From Pseudomonas sp. UBA1879 (lineage in GTDB: Bacteria > Pseudomonadota > Gammaproteobacteria > Pseudomonadales > Pseudomonadaceae): DNA of 64,000 nucleotides. Shown one piece after another: positions 31,761 through 40,612 of this stretch. Position 1 is the stretch's first letter; every line of letters begins with the position of its first letter. The DNA lies in assembly GCF_002338065.1 (NCBI RefSeq), contig NZ_DDHJ01000013.1, forward strand, positions 268,727 through 332,726, in the 5' to 3' direction. The translations under genes and the position numbers were made by a program. Below the pieces are notes generated by a model. The model saw only the letters and a program-made list of their open reading frames with translations, searched no databases and was not told where the DNA came from.

Positions 31761-32397
31761 GCTGACGCGCCGCCAGGAGGGTGAGCAGGTCCGGCACCAG
31801 CACGTCGAGGGACGCCTGGACCTGATCCAGCGGCAGCGCGGCTTGCACCAGGCGATAACGCTCGGGCGCTGCCGCGGCGCGCTCCAGATAGGTGCTGCGC
31901 ACCGCATCGAAGAATGCACGGCCTTCTTGCTCGAAGCGGTCAAGCCGTCCCCGGGCTGTGGCGCGAGCCAGACCGATTTCCACAGGCAGGTCGAACACCA
32001 ACGTGAGGTCGGGACGCAATGCGCCCTGGACGAATGCCTCAAGTGCGGCGATACGCTCGACCGACAGGCCACGGCCACCGCCTTGATAGGCGTAAGTCGC
32101 GTCCGTGAACCGATCGCACAAGACCACCGCGCCGCGAGCCAGCGCGGGACCGATCACCCTTGCCAGATGCTGCGCGCGTGCGGCGAAAACCAGAAGCAAC
32201 TCTGTATCAGCAGCCATCGCTTCGTCGCTGGGAGCGAGCAGCAGCTCACGGATGCGCTCGGCCAGCGGCGTGCCGCCTGGCTCACGGGTCAGCACTACAT
32301 CGATGCCGTGGCTGCGCAGGCGTTCGGCGAGGTATTCGCGGTTGGTGCTTTTGCCTGCACCTTCCGGGCCTTCCAGCGTAATAAACAAACCAGTCAC
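31753..32397 (-). CDS. tmk: Thymidylate kinase
   Basis: Tmk (214 aa) phosphorylates dTMP. The P-loop is GPEGAGKST (residues 9-17), the substrate motif CDRFTDATYAYQGGGRG, and the lid region RATARGRLDRFEQEG, with Arg residues in the lid as in the type II enzymes of Gram-negatives. It starts 20 bases after mltG and overlaps holB. Confidence 0.96.
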   Translation of the reverse strand: MTGLFITLEGPEGAGKSTNREYLAERLRSHGIDVVLTREPGGTPLAERIRELLLAPSDEAMAADTELLLVFAARAQHLARVIGPALARGAVVLCDRFTDATYAYQGGGRGLSVERIAALEAFVQGALRPDLTLVFDLPVEIGLARATARGRLDRFEQEGRAFFDAVRSTYLERAAAAPERYRLVQAALPLDQVQASLDVLVPDLLTLLAARQHG

Positions 32398-32416
32398 AGG
32401 CAGTCCTTAATCAGAG

Positions 32417-33712
32417 TCATTGCGGGCGCGACTCGACGTTTCCGTTCTTGTCGCTGGCCTCGGTCGGCGGCTGTGGTTGGTCAGCGTTCGACGGTTCGGT
32501 CGTGGAAGGTTCAGTGCTCGACGGCTCAGAAGTCGTAGCCTTCGAAGCGCCCTGCTCTGGCGGCTTCTCATCCGAAGCGGGCACTTGGGGCAAGGAGGCT
32601 GGCGCCGACTCCCCCCCAGGCATGCCTGCGGTCGGCACAGGATCAACGCCCGGCGCCGGCGCAATAGCCGGTGGCGACGCAGGTGCCGGGCTGGAACGAT
32701 AATCGGCCCGACGTTTGAGCTGGTATTCCTTGACCGCCGCGTTATGCGCGTCGAGGTCAGCAGAAAACACATGGCTGCCATCGCCTCGCGCGACGAAATA
32801 CAGGCTGGTGCCCGGCGCCGGATGCATCGCCGCGTGGATCGCTTCACGCCCTACCATCGAGATGGGCGTCGGAGGGAGGCCGGAAATGACGTACGTGTTG
32901 TAGGGCGTCGCCTCCTTCAAGAATGCGCGGGTGATCTTGCCGTTGTAGCGTTCGCCCAGCCCATAGATCACGGTCGGATCGGTCTGCAGCAACATGCCCT
33001 GCTGCAGACGACGCACGAACACGCCCGCGATCTGTCCGCGCTCCTGTGGCACACCGGTTTCTTTTTCCACCAGTGACGCCATGATCAGCGCCTGATATGG
33101 GTCGACATACGGAACGTCGGCCGCGCGTTTGTCCCACTCCTCTTGCAGCACATCCTCCAGACGGTTGTAGGCCTGCTTGAGGAGCTCAACGTCGGTCATG
33201 CCACGCACGTAGCGGTAGGTATCCGGAAAGAACCGGCCTTCCGGAAACACGTTCGGATGGCCAATCTTAGCCATCAGCTCGCTGTCGCTGAGGTCGGACA
33301 GCGTCTGCTCCAGCTTGGGTTGTTTGGCCAACGCGGCGCGCACCTGACGGAAATTCCATCCCTCTACGAGCGTCAAGCTGTATTGCACCACCTCACCCTT
33401 CTGCCACAAGCCCAGTAGCGATTTCGCGGTCATGCCGGGCGTCATGCGGTACTCGCCACTGTGCAACGACTGCCCCGTGAGGTTGAAGCGCCAGTAAAGA
33501 CGCAACCACAGTGCGTCCTTGAGGATGCCTTCGCTTTCCAGACGATTCAGGACGCCAGTCGGCGACGCCCCCGAGGGCACATCGAGCAAACGCTCTTGCG
33601 TCAGGTTCAAGGGCTGCTGCAGCGCGTTGTTCTGCTGCCAATAGGCCAGACCCAACAACAACCCTGCCAGAACCACACCCGTTTCCAGCAAGACGAATAA
33701 TTTTCGGATCAC
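32417..33712 (-). CDS. mltG: Endolytic murein transglycosylase MltG with extended C-terminal tail
   Basis: MltG (431 aa) cleaves nascent glycan strands at the inner membrane and sets their length. One membrane segment (FVLLETGVVLAGLLLGLAYW, 6-25) precedes a LysM-like part and the YceG catalytic domain (about 90-335), with the catalytic Glu in ASLVEKETGVPQERG and LLQTDPTVIYGLG. From about residue 340 on the chain is a Pro/Ser/Glu/Thr tail of roughly 90 residues, including repeated TEPS units. E. coli MltG has no such tail. It starts three bases after the pabC stop. Confidence 0.93.
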   Translation of the reverse strand: MIRKLFVLLETGVVLAGLLLGLAYWQQNNALQQPLNLTQERLLDVPSGASPTGVLNRLESEGILKDALWLRLYWRFNLTGQSLHSGEYRMTPGMTAKSLLGLWQKGEVVQYSLTLVEGWNFRQVRAALAKQPKLEQTLSDLSDSELMAKIGHPNVFPEGRFFPDTYRYVRGMTDVELLKQAYNRLEDVLQEEWDKRAADVPYVDPYQALIMASLVEKETGVPQERGQIAGVFVRRLQQGMLLQTDPTVIYGLGERYNGKITRAFLKEATPYNTYVISGLPPTPISMVGREAIHAAMHPAPGTSLYFVARGDGSHVFSADLDAHNAAVKEYQLKRRADYRSSPAPASPPAIAPAPGVDPVPTAGMPGGESAPASLPQVPASDEKPPEQGASKATTSEPSSTEPSTTEPSNADQPQPPTEASDKNGNVESRPQ

Positions 33713-33715
33713 GAA

Positions 33716-34534
33716 TCAGATATCCAGAAGCCCGCGGACGAGGTGTTGCAGTTTACGGGTGACAGGGCCAACGGGCCAGTTCAGTTGCTCGAAGCCGCGC
33801 ACGGGCCAGATGCCATAGACGCTGTTGCATACGAACACTTCATCGGCTTTTTGCAGGTCAGACAGGTCCAGGTCCAGCGCGCGCACGGGCAGATTGTTTT
33901 GCTCAGCCAGGTCCAACAACGCCGCCCGCATCACACCCGCCACGCCGCAACGGGTCAGATCAGGCGTCAGCAGCACCCCACGCTTGACCATGAAGAGGTT
34001 GCTGTAGACCGCTTCGACGATACGGCCGGAGACATCGCGCATCAGCCCTTCGGCATGCTCCGTGTCGTGCCATTCGTTGCGCGCCAGCACCTGCTCGAGT
34101 CGATTGAGGTGCTTGAGGCCCGCCAACAGCGGTTGCTCGGCCAGACGCGTGCGACAAGGGAACAGCCGAATACCCTGTTCGGCGTTGGCCGCCGGGTAAA
34201 CGGGCGAGGGGCTGGCCTGAAGCACGCGTCGAGGCTGAACATCGGCGGTGGGTGCGTAGCCGCGCTGACCATCGCCTCGGGTGACGATCAGCTTCATTAC
34301 ACCCTCATTCACCTGCGCGGCGAATGCCTTGCACTCGCGTTCGATCAGTGGCAGATCGAGCGCCATCACCAGACGTTTGCTACCCCGCGCAAGACGTTCC
34401 AGATGCCGCTCGAAGAGCAATGGCTGGCCAGCCTTGACAAGCACGGTCTCGAACAGACCATCGCCGTAGGCCAGCCCTCGATCCTTGACGGACAGAGCGT
34501 CGGCAGGCACCCCATCGATCCAGCTCGGGATCAT
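33716..34534 (-). CDS. pabC: Aminodeoxychorismate lyase
   Basis: PabC (272 aa) is a fold-type IV PLP enzyme that releases 4-aminobenzoate and pyruvate for folate synthesis. It starts MIPSWIDG..LSVKDRGLAYGDGLFETV; the PLP Lys is in LLAGLKHLNRLEQVLARNEW, and the DEVFVCNSVYGIWPVR block is near the end. Its ATG overlaps the fabF stop by four bases, implying translational coupling, as in E. coli and other Pseudomonas. Confidence 0.94.
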   Translation of the reverse strand: MIPSWIDGVPADALSVKDRGLAYGDGLFETVLVKAGQPLLFERHLERLARGSKRLVMALDLPLIERECKAFAAQVNEGVMKLIVTRGDGQRGYAPTADVQPRRVLQASPSPVYPAANAEQGIRLFPCRTRLAEQPLLAGLKHLNRLEQVLARNEWHDTEHAEGLMRDVSGRIVEAVYSNLFMVKRGVLLTPDLTRCGVAGVMRAALLDLAEQNNLPVRALDLDLSDLQKADEVFVCNSVYGIWPVRGFEQLNWPVGPVTRKLQHLVRGLLDI

Positions 34535-35775
34535 TCCGCGAACCGACGGAACACCAGCGAGCCATTGGTGCCGCCAAACCCGAAGGAATTGGACACGACG
34601 ACGTCGATGGGCATGCTGCGAGGTTCGTGAGGTACGAAGTCCAGGTCACACCCTTCGCCGGGCTCATCCAGGTTGATGGTCGGTGGCGCCACCTGGCCAT
34701 TGATTGCCAACACGCTAAAGATGGCCTCGATAGCACCCGCCGCACCGAGCAGGTGGCCTGTCATGGACTTGGTCGAACTGACGGCCAGCTTGTAGGCATG
34801 TTCGCCGAACACCGTTTTGATCGCATTCACTTCCGCGAGGTCGCCGGCCGGCGTTGAGGTACCGTGGGCGTTGATGTACTGCACGTCCTCCGGACGAACC
34901 TTGGCATCACGCAGCGCATTGGTGATGCAGCGCGCAGCGCCCGAGCCGTCTTCCGGCGGCGAGGTCATGTGAAACGCATCGCCGCTCATGCCGAAACCGA
35001 TGAGCTCAGCGTAAATGGTCGCGCCACGCGCGCGGGCGTGCTCCAGTTCTTCGAGCACCAGCGCACCGGCGCCGTCGGACAGCACGAAACCGTCGCGGCC
35101 CTTGTCCCACGGACGACTGGCACGGGCCGGCTCGTCGTTACGGGTGGACAACGCACGGGACGCACCAAAGCCGCCCATACCCAGACCGCAGGCCGCCATT
35201 TCAGCGCCACCCGCGATCATCACGTCAGCTTCATCGTAAGCAATGTTACGCGCGGCCATGCCGATGCAATGGGTGCTCGTGGTGCAAGCCGTGGCAATGG
35301 CGTAGTTTGGCCCCTGCGCGCCCAAATGGATCGACAGGAACCCGGAAATCATGTTGATGATCGAGCCCGGCACGAAGAACGGCGAAATCTTGCCCGGCCC
35401 TTGGTCGTGCAGCAGACGGCTGGTGTTTTCGATGTTGGTCAGGCCGCCGATGCCGGAACCCATGGCCACACCCACGCGCTCGCGATTGGCGTCGGTGATT
35501 TCGATTCCGGCATTGCGCACAGCCTGGAAGCTGGCAGCCAGGCCGTATTGAATGAACAGGTCGAGACGGCGCGCCTCTTTGGGCGACAGATATTCTTCGA
35601 CGTTGAAGCCTTTGACCGAGCCGCCGAAACGGGTCGTGTAAGCCGAAAGGTCCGTGTGTTCGATGGGGCCAATGCCACTCTGGCCAGCCAGAATGCCTTG
35701 CCAGGTGCTGGGCACATCGTTACCCAGTGGCGTCAGCATACCCATACCGGTGACCACGACGCGTCTACGCGACAC
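34531..35775 (-). CDS. fabF: 3-oxoacyl-ACP synthase II
   Basis: FabF (414 aa) elongates acyl-ACP with malonyl-ACP and governs the temperature control of unsaturated chains. The Cys-His-His triad is visible: Cys in ATACTTSTHCIG, His in INAHGTSTPAGD and His in STKSMTGHLLGAAG. It begins MSRRRVVVTGMGMLTPLG, the family start. It lies downstream of acpP, separated by a hairpin. Confidence 0.96.
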   Translation of the reverse strand: MSRRRVVVTGMGMLTPLGNDVPSTWQGILAGQSGIGPIEHTDLSAYTTRFGGSVKGFNVEEYLSPKEARRLDLFIQYGLAASFQAVRNAGIEITDANRERVGVAMGSGIGGLTNIENTSRLLHDQGPGKISPFFVPGSIINMISGFLSIHLGAQGPNYAIATACTTSTHCIGMAARNIAYDEADVMIAGGAEMAACGLGMGGFGASRALSTRNDEPARASRPWDKGRDGFVLSDGAGALVLEELEHARARGATIYAELIGFGMSGDAFHMTSPPEDGSGAARCITNALRDAKVRPEDVQYINAHGTSTPAGDLAEVNAIKTVFGEHAYKLAVSSTKSMTGHLLGAAGAIEAIFSVLAINGQVAPPTINLDEPGEGCDLDFVPHEPRSMPIDVVVSNSFGFGGTNGSLVFRRFAE

Positions 35776-35821
35776 AGGACTCTCCTTTAATCTATTGACG
35801 AAACGCTGGCCCTGTTTAAAG

Positions 35822-35852
35822 AAAAAACCGCACGCCTTAGGCAGTGCGGTTT
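35822..35852 (-). terminator. Hairpin terminator after acpP
   Basis: On the minus strand AAACCGCAC..GTGCGGTTT, extended by an inner GCC/GGC pair and ending in TTTTTT, lies 30 bases past the acpP stop. It is likely a partial terminator that gives acpP its much higher expression over fabF. Confidence 0.82.
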
Positions 35853-35883
35853 CTCCAGGACAAGCGAACTACGATTACAAAGC

Positions 35884-36123
35884 TTACGCCTGGTGGGCAG
35901 TAACGTAATCGATAGCGGCTTGAACGGTGGTGATCTTCTCGGCTTCTTCGTCAGGGATTTCGGTCTCGAATTCCTCTTCCAGAGCCATCACGAGCTCAAC
36001 GGTGTCAAGGGAGTCGGCACCCAGGTCTTCGACGAAAGAAGCAGTGTTCACGACTTCTTCAGGTTTGACGCCAAGTTGCTCGGCAACGATTTTCTTGACG
36101 CGCTCTTCGATGGTGGTGGTCAT
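35884..36123 (-). CDS. acpP: Acyl carrier protein
   Basis: AcpP (79 aa) carries growing acyl chains on a phosphopantetheine arm attached to Ser38 in GADSLDTVELVMALEEEF. The sequence is highly acidic and nearly identical to that of other Pseudomonas. It has its own promoter just upstream and a hairpin downstream, so it is a separately expressed gene within the fab cluster. Confidence 0.98.
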   Translation of the reverse strand: MTTTIEERVKKIVAEQLGVKPEEVVNTASFVEDLGADSLDTVELVMALEEEFETEIPDEEAEKITTVQAAIDYVTAHQA

Positions 36124-36175
36124 ACCGTGTTTTAACTCCTAGTGGACAAGTTCGGGCAGCTGGCCGGTGGGTAAG

Positions 36176-36203
36176 TGTATAGAAGAGGTTTTGCGTATTT
36201 CAA
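36176..36203 (-). promoter_or_regulatory. Sigma-70 promoter of acpP
   Basis: On the minus strand TTGAAA (36198-36203), 16 bases and TATACA (36176-36181) form a good promoter about 50 bases before the acpP ATG. AGGAG lies about ten bases before that ATG. Confidence 0.65.
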
Positions 36204-36309
36204 GCTAAACGCAATTCCCGCTACGCCCATCGACCCCCTGCCCATTATTAGATTTCAGCTTTATAACGGATTTTAGACAGCTCGTATGACATTTTTTCGA
36301 TACGGGGAG

Positions 36310-37047
36310 TCACATGTACATGCCGCCGTTCACGGGGATTGTAGCCCCGGTAACGTAGCCTGCACCTTCCGAGGCAAGAAAAGCGACCACGTGCGCGATC
36401 TCTTCGGCCTGCCCCAGTCGACCCAGAGGAATCTGGGTCGTCAGGGAATCACGTTGTGCTTCTGGCAACTCACGGGTCATGTCGGTATCGATGAAACCCG
36501 GCGTTACCGAGTTCACCGTCACCGCCCGGGAACCGACTTCACGCGCCAGTGCGCGGCTGAAACCTTCCAGACCCGCTTTAGCGGCGGCGTAGTTTACTTG
36601 ACCTGCGTTGCCCATGGCACCCACTACCGAACCAATGCTGATGATCCGACCCCAACGGGCCTTGGTCATGCCTCGCAGAACGCCCTTGGTCAAGCGATAC
36701 AGGCTGGTCAGATTGGTGTTGATGACGTCATGCCATTCGTCATCTTTCATGCGCATCATCAGGTTGTCACGGGTGATGCCGGCGTTGTTGACCAGGATCA
36801 ACGGCGCCCCAACACGCTCGGTGATTTGTGCCAGAACAGCGCTGACAGACTCGTCGCTGCCAACGTCCAGCGCCAGACCAAATCCTTCGATACCGTTCTC
36901 TTTGAAGTAGGCGGTGATCTTCTCGGCGCCCGCTTCGGATGTCGCGGTGCCCACCACGATGGCGCCGTTACGGCCCAGTTCCAGAGCGATAGCCCGGCCA
37001 ATGCCACGGCTCGCGCCGGTGACCAGTGCAACTTTACCCTGACTCAT
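36310..37047 (-). CDS. fabG: 3-oxoacyl-ACP reductase
   Basis: FabG (245 aa) reduces 3-oxoacyl-ACP with NADPH. It is a classical SDR: TGASRGIGRAIALELG (about 10-25), NNAGITRDNLMMRM, the catalytic Ser in ISIGSVVGAMGNAG and Tyr/Lys in YAAAKAG; the end VTGATIPVNGGMYM is typical. The start at 37047 has GGAGAAC a few bases upstream. The 186 bases to acpP contain the acpP promoter. Confidence 0.97.
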   Translation of the reverse strand: MSQGKVALVTGASRGIGRAIALELGRNGAIVVGTATSEAGAEKITAYFKENGIEGFGLALDVGSDESVSAVLAQITERVGAPLILVNNAGITRDNLMMRMKDDEWHDVINTNLTSLYRLTKGVLRGMTKARWGRIISIGSVVGAMGNAGQVNYAAAKAGLEGFSRALAREVGSRAVTVNSVTPGFIDTDMTRELPEAQRDSLTTQIPLGRLGQAEEIAHVVAFLASEGAGYVTGATIPVNGGMYM

Positions 37048-37060
37048 GCAGTTCTCCTTA

Positions 37061-37999
37061 TCAGGCCAGCGCCGCGCGGGTGGCGGCGAAAGCTTCGGGG
37101 GTATTGAGATTGTGCGTTGCCACACCGTCGGCGCAGCGCTTGTTCAGACCGGCCAGAACCTTGCCCGGACCGCACTCCACCAGCTGCAGAGCGCCCTGGG
37201 CCGCCAGTGTCTGGATGGATTCGACCCAGCGGACCGGCTTGTACAACTGCTGCAGCAAATCGGCCTTCAGTGCTTCCAGATCCGAGACCACACTCGCGGT
37301 GACGTTCTGAACCAGCGGAATCTGCGGCGCCTGCCAGTTGATGGCAGCGATGGACTCGGCGAAACGCTCGGCTGCCGGGCGCATCAATTCACAGTGCGAC
37401 GGCACGCTGACCGGCAGCGGAAGCGCGCGCTTGGCGCCCTTCGCCTTGCACACTTCAATGGCGCGATCCACGGCTGCCTTGGCACCGGCAATCACCACCT
37501 GGCCTGGCGAGTTGAAATTCACCGCGCTGACTACTTCACCTTGGGCTGCTTCGGCACACGCTGCGATGACGTCAGCATCCTCAAGACCGAGGATTGCGGC
37601 CATACCACCCTGCCCGGCAGGCACGGCTTCTTGCATCAACTGACCGCGACGCTCCACCAGCTTCACCGCATCGGCCAACGAAAGACTGCCCGCCGCGACC
37701 AGCGCGCTGTATTCACCCAGGCTGTGACCGGCGACAAACGCAGGGCGCACGCCGCCTTCCGCCAACCACAGGCGCCATAGGGCGATCGAAGCGGTCAGGA
37801 TGGCTGGCTGAGTTTTATCGGTTTGATTGAGGCGCTCTTCCGGGCCCTGCTGGGTCAGTGCCCACAGGTCGTAGCCCAACGCATCGGAGGCCTCTTTGAA
37901 CGTGTCCAGCACCAACGGATACTGCGCGCCCAGCTCAGCGAGCATGCCGAGGGACTGCGAGCCCTGGCCCGGAAAGACGAATGCGACGGAAGCAGACAT
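37061..37999 (-). CDS. fabD: Malonyl-CoA:ACP transacylase
   Basis: FabD (312 aa) loads malonate onto ACP. The nucleophile elbow is GHSLGEYSALV (Ser about 92); AFVFPGQGSQSLGM opens the chain and the catalytic His lies in VSVPSHCELM. The start is MSASVAFVFPG at 37999; the longer frame to 38065 is not supported. It ends 13 bases before fabG. Confidence 0.97.
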   Translation of the reverse strand: MSASVAFVFPGQGSQSLGMLAELGAQYPLVLDTFKEASDALGYDLWALTQQGPEERLNQTDKTQPAILTASIALWRLWLAEGGVRPAFVAGHSLGEYSALVAAGSLSLADAVKLVERRGQLMQEAVPAGQGGMAAILGLEDADVIAACAEAAQGEVVSAVNFNSPGQVVIAGAKAAVDRAIEVCKAKGAKRALPLPVSVPSHCELMRPAAERFAESIAAINWQAPQIPLVQNVTASVVSDLEALKADLLQQLYKPVRWVESIQTLAAQGALQLVECGPGKVLAGLNKRCADGVATHNLNTPEAFAATRAALA

Positions 38000-38130
38000 T
38001 GACTGGCCCCTGATTATGGTCGTCGAAAAGAACGTCCGGCCCCGGCCGAACGCGAGATAATTCAAAGTGTTGCGACTGGTCAGTAGGATGACTGTCGGGT
38101 CACAGCGGTCACATTCTAGCGCAAGACACC

Positions 38131-39138
38131 CTACAGCAACGCCTCCAGACGCCCATGAAGGCGCTCGGGCAAATTCTCCTGTATTTCGATCAAGGCACGC
38201 TGAATCGCGCTCTGGAATCCCTGAACGCCCGCCGAGCCATGACTTTTGACGACGATGCCTTGCAGACCCAAAAAACTGGCGCCGTTGTGCCGCGCCGGAG
38301 CGAGATCGGCCTTGAGACGCCTGAGCAACGGCATGGCCACCGCACCTACCGCTCTGGTAAGCACAGTTTGCCGAAACAGGGTTTCGATTCTCTCACCAAT
38401 CATGGTCGCCAGCCCTTCACTGGACTTGAGCAGGATGTTTCCCACAAAACCGTCGCACACCACCACATCCGCCTCGCCTCGATACAGCCCGTCACCCTCG
38501 ATGAAACCGATGTAATTGAGTCCTGGGGCTGCCATCAACAAGCTCGACGCCAACTTCACCTGTTGATTGCCCTTGATGTCTTCGGTGCCGACGTTGAGCA
38601 GTGCGACCTTCGGCCGCGCCACGCCCAACGCTTCGGCGGCCACCGAGCCCATCACGGCAAACTGGTAAAGGTTATCTGCGCTGCAGTCGACATTGGCGCC
38701 CAGATCCAGTAATTGGCAATAACCGCGCTGGGTCGGAATGGCCGCCACCATGGCAGGTCGGTCAATGCCTGGCAGGGTCTTGAGCACGAAACGCGAGAGC
38801 GCCATCAGCGCCCCGGTGTTACCAGCACTCACGCAGGCCTGCACCTTGTCTTCCGCCAGCAGGCGCAATGCCACGCGCATGGACGAGTCAGGCTTGCCCC
38901 GCAGGGCCAGGGACGGGCGATCATCCATGGTGATGACTTCAGTGGCATTGACGACGAGCAGGCGCGACCGATCGACGCCAGGGTGGCGGGCGACGAGTTC
39001 TTCAAGGAGGGAGGCTTGACCGACGAGGGTCAGGTGAAGCGAGGGTGAAGCGAGCAGGCAGGCGATACTGGCCTGAACAATGCTGCGGGGACCGAAGTCC
39101 CCGCCCATTGCGTCGATCGCGATGACCGGAGCAGACAA
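38131..39138 (-). CDS. plsX: Phosphate acyltransferase PlsX
   Basis: PlsX (335 aa) makes acyl-phosphate from acyl-ACP for phospholipid synthesis by PlsY. The start APVIAIDAMGGDFGP is the family signature, followed by SAGNTGALMAL and the C-terminal SFLGLQGIVVKSHGSA. It begins five bases after rpmF. A 130-base gap precedes fabD, so a second promoter there is possible. Confidence 0.96.
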   Translation of the reverse strand: MSAPVIAIDAMGGDFGPRSIVQASIACLLASPSLHLTLVGQASLLEELVARHPGVDRSRLLVVNATEVITMDDRPSLALRGKPDSSMRVALRLLAEDKVQACVSAGNTGALMALSRFVLKTLPGIDRPAMVAAIPTQRGYCQLLDLGANVDCSADNLYQFAVMGSVAAEALGVARPKVALLNVGTEDIKGNQQVKLASSLLMAAPGLNYIGFIEGDGLYRGEADVVVCDGFVGNILLKSSEGLATMIGERIETLFRQTVLTRAVGAVAMPLLRRLKADLAPARHNGASFLGLQGIVVKSHGSAGVQGFQSAIQRALIEIQENLPERLHGRLEALL

Positions 39139-39142
39139 GAAA

Positions 39143-39325
39143 TTACTCGTCAGCGCCCTTGTCGATCACTTTACGGCCACGGTATACGCCTTCTGGCGAT
39201 ACGTGGTGACGCAGGTGAACTTCACCGGTGGTTTTTTCTACAGACAGGGTGCTAGCCTCGAGAGCGTCGTGCGAACGGCGCATGTCACGGGCAGAGCGGG
39301 ATTTTTTGTTCTGCTGAACAGCCAT
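39143..39325 (-). CDS. rpmF: 50S ribosomal protein L32
   Basis: L32 (60 aa) begins [20 protein letters not shown]. The zinc-type C-x2-C ribbon found in some bacterial L32 proteins is absent, the usual situation in Pseudomonas. It follows yceD by 13 bases, in the conserved yceD-rpmF-plsX-fab operon that ties ribosome and lipid production. Confidence 0.98.
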
Positions 39326-39338
39326 AATTGATTAACTC

Positions 39339-39866
39339 CTAAACGTTTGGGTCACGCTTTAACTGCGCCAATACACTGAACGGGTTGGACCGCGTTACCT
39401 CGTCCACGCTCGGCTCGGGCTCATCGGCGCCCGCCGGCTGCTGGCATTCTTCAGGATCATGAACAGGCACAATGGGCAAGGCGAGCAAAAGCTCCTCCTC
39501 GATCAGGGCCTTCAGATCCAATGGATCTTCGCCGAGTTCCAGCACGTCATAGCCTTTCGGCAACGACTGGGTGTTTGCACCCTCTTTCACCACGGCATAA
39601 CTGCATTCGCTGTGGATCGGCAGGGTGACCAGCTCAAGACAACGCTGGCAAACCATTTTGACTTCGACGTCGATTTCGCTGTGGATAACCACGGCGCGTC
39701 GCTCGTCTTTTTCAAAAACGAATTTCGCCTGCACTGTACCGAGATTGTCAGCAAGCGGGTCGCAGAGTCTCTCCAAATCAGCCAGCAGCACTTCGCCCTG
39801 AAGGGTAGTGCCACGATCAGCTAATTTGCGTGGGTCAACGTGAGGTGGAATCGGGTCATTCAACAT
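39339..39866 (-). CDS. yceD: YceD / DUF177 family protein
   Basis: YceD (175 aa) is a conserved protein linked to 23S rRNA accumulation and always found before rpmF. It shows the DUF177 region with the C-x2-C pair in MVCQRCLELVTLP and an acidic DLKALIEEELLLALPIVP block near the end. The ATG at 39866 lies only nine bases from a near-perfect -10 box, so the mRNA would have almost no 5' leader. No ribosome binding site is seen. Confidence 0.93.
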   Translation of the reverse strand: MLNDPIPPHVDPRKLADRGTTLQGEVLLADLERLCDPLADNLGTVQAKFVFEKDERRAVVIHSEIDVEVKMVCQRCLELVTLPIHSECSYAVVKEGANTQSLPKGYDVLELGEDPLDLKALIEEELLLALPIVPVHDPEECQQPAGADEPEPSVDEVTRSNPFSVLAQLKRDPNV

Positions 39867-39875
39867 AGGCGCAGC

Positions 39876-39904
39876 ATTCTAGGGATGCCCCCGTCGGCTG
39901 TCAA
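39876..39904 (-). promoter_or_regulatory. Strong sigma-70 promoter of the yceD-rpmF-plsX operon
   Basis: On the minus strand TTGACA (39899-39904), 17 bases and TAGAAT (39876-39881) are almost consensus. The distance from the -10 box to the yceD ATG (nine bases) implies a start point two to four bases before the start codon. Confidence 0.85.
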
Positions 39905-39972
39905 AGGAAATTCAGGACTGTTCGCAACCTGACCCGCTGATTACACTCGACTTTCACGTTTCGGAGAACCCC

Positions 39973-40551
39973 ATGCTACCTCTGCTCCTAGCCTCCAGCT
40001 CACGCTATCGTCGAGAACTGCTCGAACGTCTGCGCTTGCCGTTCGTCTGCGCGTCGCCAGACATCGATGAACGCCACCGCCCACAGGAGTCGGCCACGGC
40101 GCTGGTAAAACGGCTCGCTCAGGAGAAGGCCACGGCACTGGCAGCGCACTATCCCGATCACCTGATCATCGGCTCCGATCAGGTCGCGGTGCTGGGCGAG
40201 CAGATTCTCGGCAAACCCCATACGTTCGAACGCGCCTTGCAGCAACTCAGCGACAGCAGCGGCAAAAGCGTGAGCTTTCTGACCGGGATTGCCCTGTACA
40301 ACAGTCAGTCAGGCCACTGCCAGGTGGATTGCGTACCGTTCACCGTGCACATGCGCGAACTGGACCATGCGCGTATCGCCCACTATCTAAGGGCTGAACA
40401 ACCCTACGACTGCGCGGGCAGCTTCAAGGCTGAAGGATTAGGGGTGAGCCTGTTTCGCAGCACCGAAGGCCCGGATGCGACTAGCCTGGTAGGCCTTCCT
40501 TTAATAAGGCTGGTGGACATGCTGATGGTCGAGGGCGTGGAGATTCCCTGA
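39973..40551 (+). CDS. Maf/YceF-type nucleoside triphosphate pyrophosphatase
   Basis: The 192-residue protein belongs to the Maf family: LLLASSSRYRRELLERL at the start, the Asp/Glu pair in SPDIDERHR, GSDQVAVLGEQILGKP and CAGSFKAEGLG. The pattern is that of the YceF (m7GTP pyrophosphatase) branch rather than Maf proper. It is the only rightward gene between yceD and rne and diverges from the yceD promoter. Confidence 0.92.
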   Translation: MLPLLLASSSRYRRELLERLRLPFVCASPDIDERHRPQESATALVKRLAQEKATALAAHYPDHLIIGSDQVAVLGEQILGKPHTFERALQQLSDSSGKSVSFLTGIALYNSQSGHCQVDCVPFTVHMRELDHARIAHYLRAEQPYDCAGSFKAEGLGVSLFRSTEGPDATSLVGLPLIRLVDMLMVEGVEIP

Positions 40552-40570
40552 CCGCTCTTATAAGGCACAG

Positions 40571-40597
40571 AAAAAACCCGACCGGAGGTCGGGCTTT
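40571..40597. terminator. Bidirectional terminator between maf and sppA
   Basis: CCCGACC, loop GGA and GGTCGGG are flanked by AAAAAA on one side and CTTTT on the other. It lies between the convergent maf and sppA genes and can serve both. Confidence 0.85.
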
Positions 40598-40612
40598 TCG
40601 CACACAAAGCAA

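Noticed and set aside
31761..32078. 106-residue N-terminal extension of HolB
   Set aside because: It lies inside tmk in another frame; the normal HolB start is at 31760.
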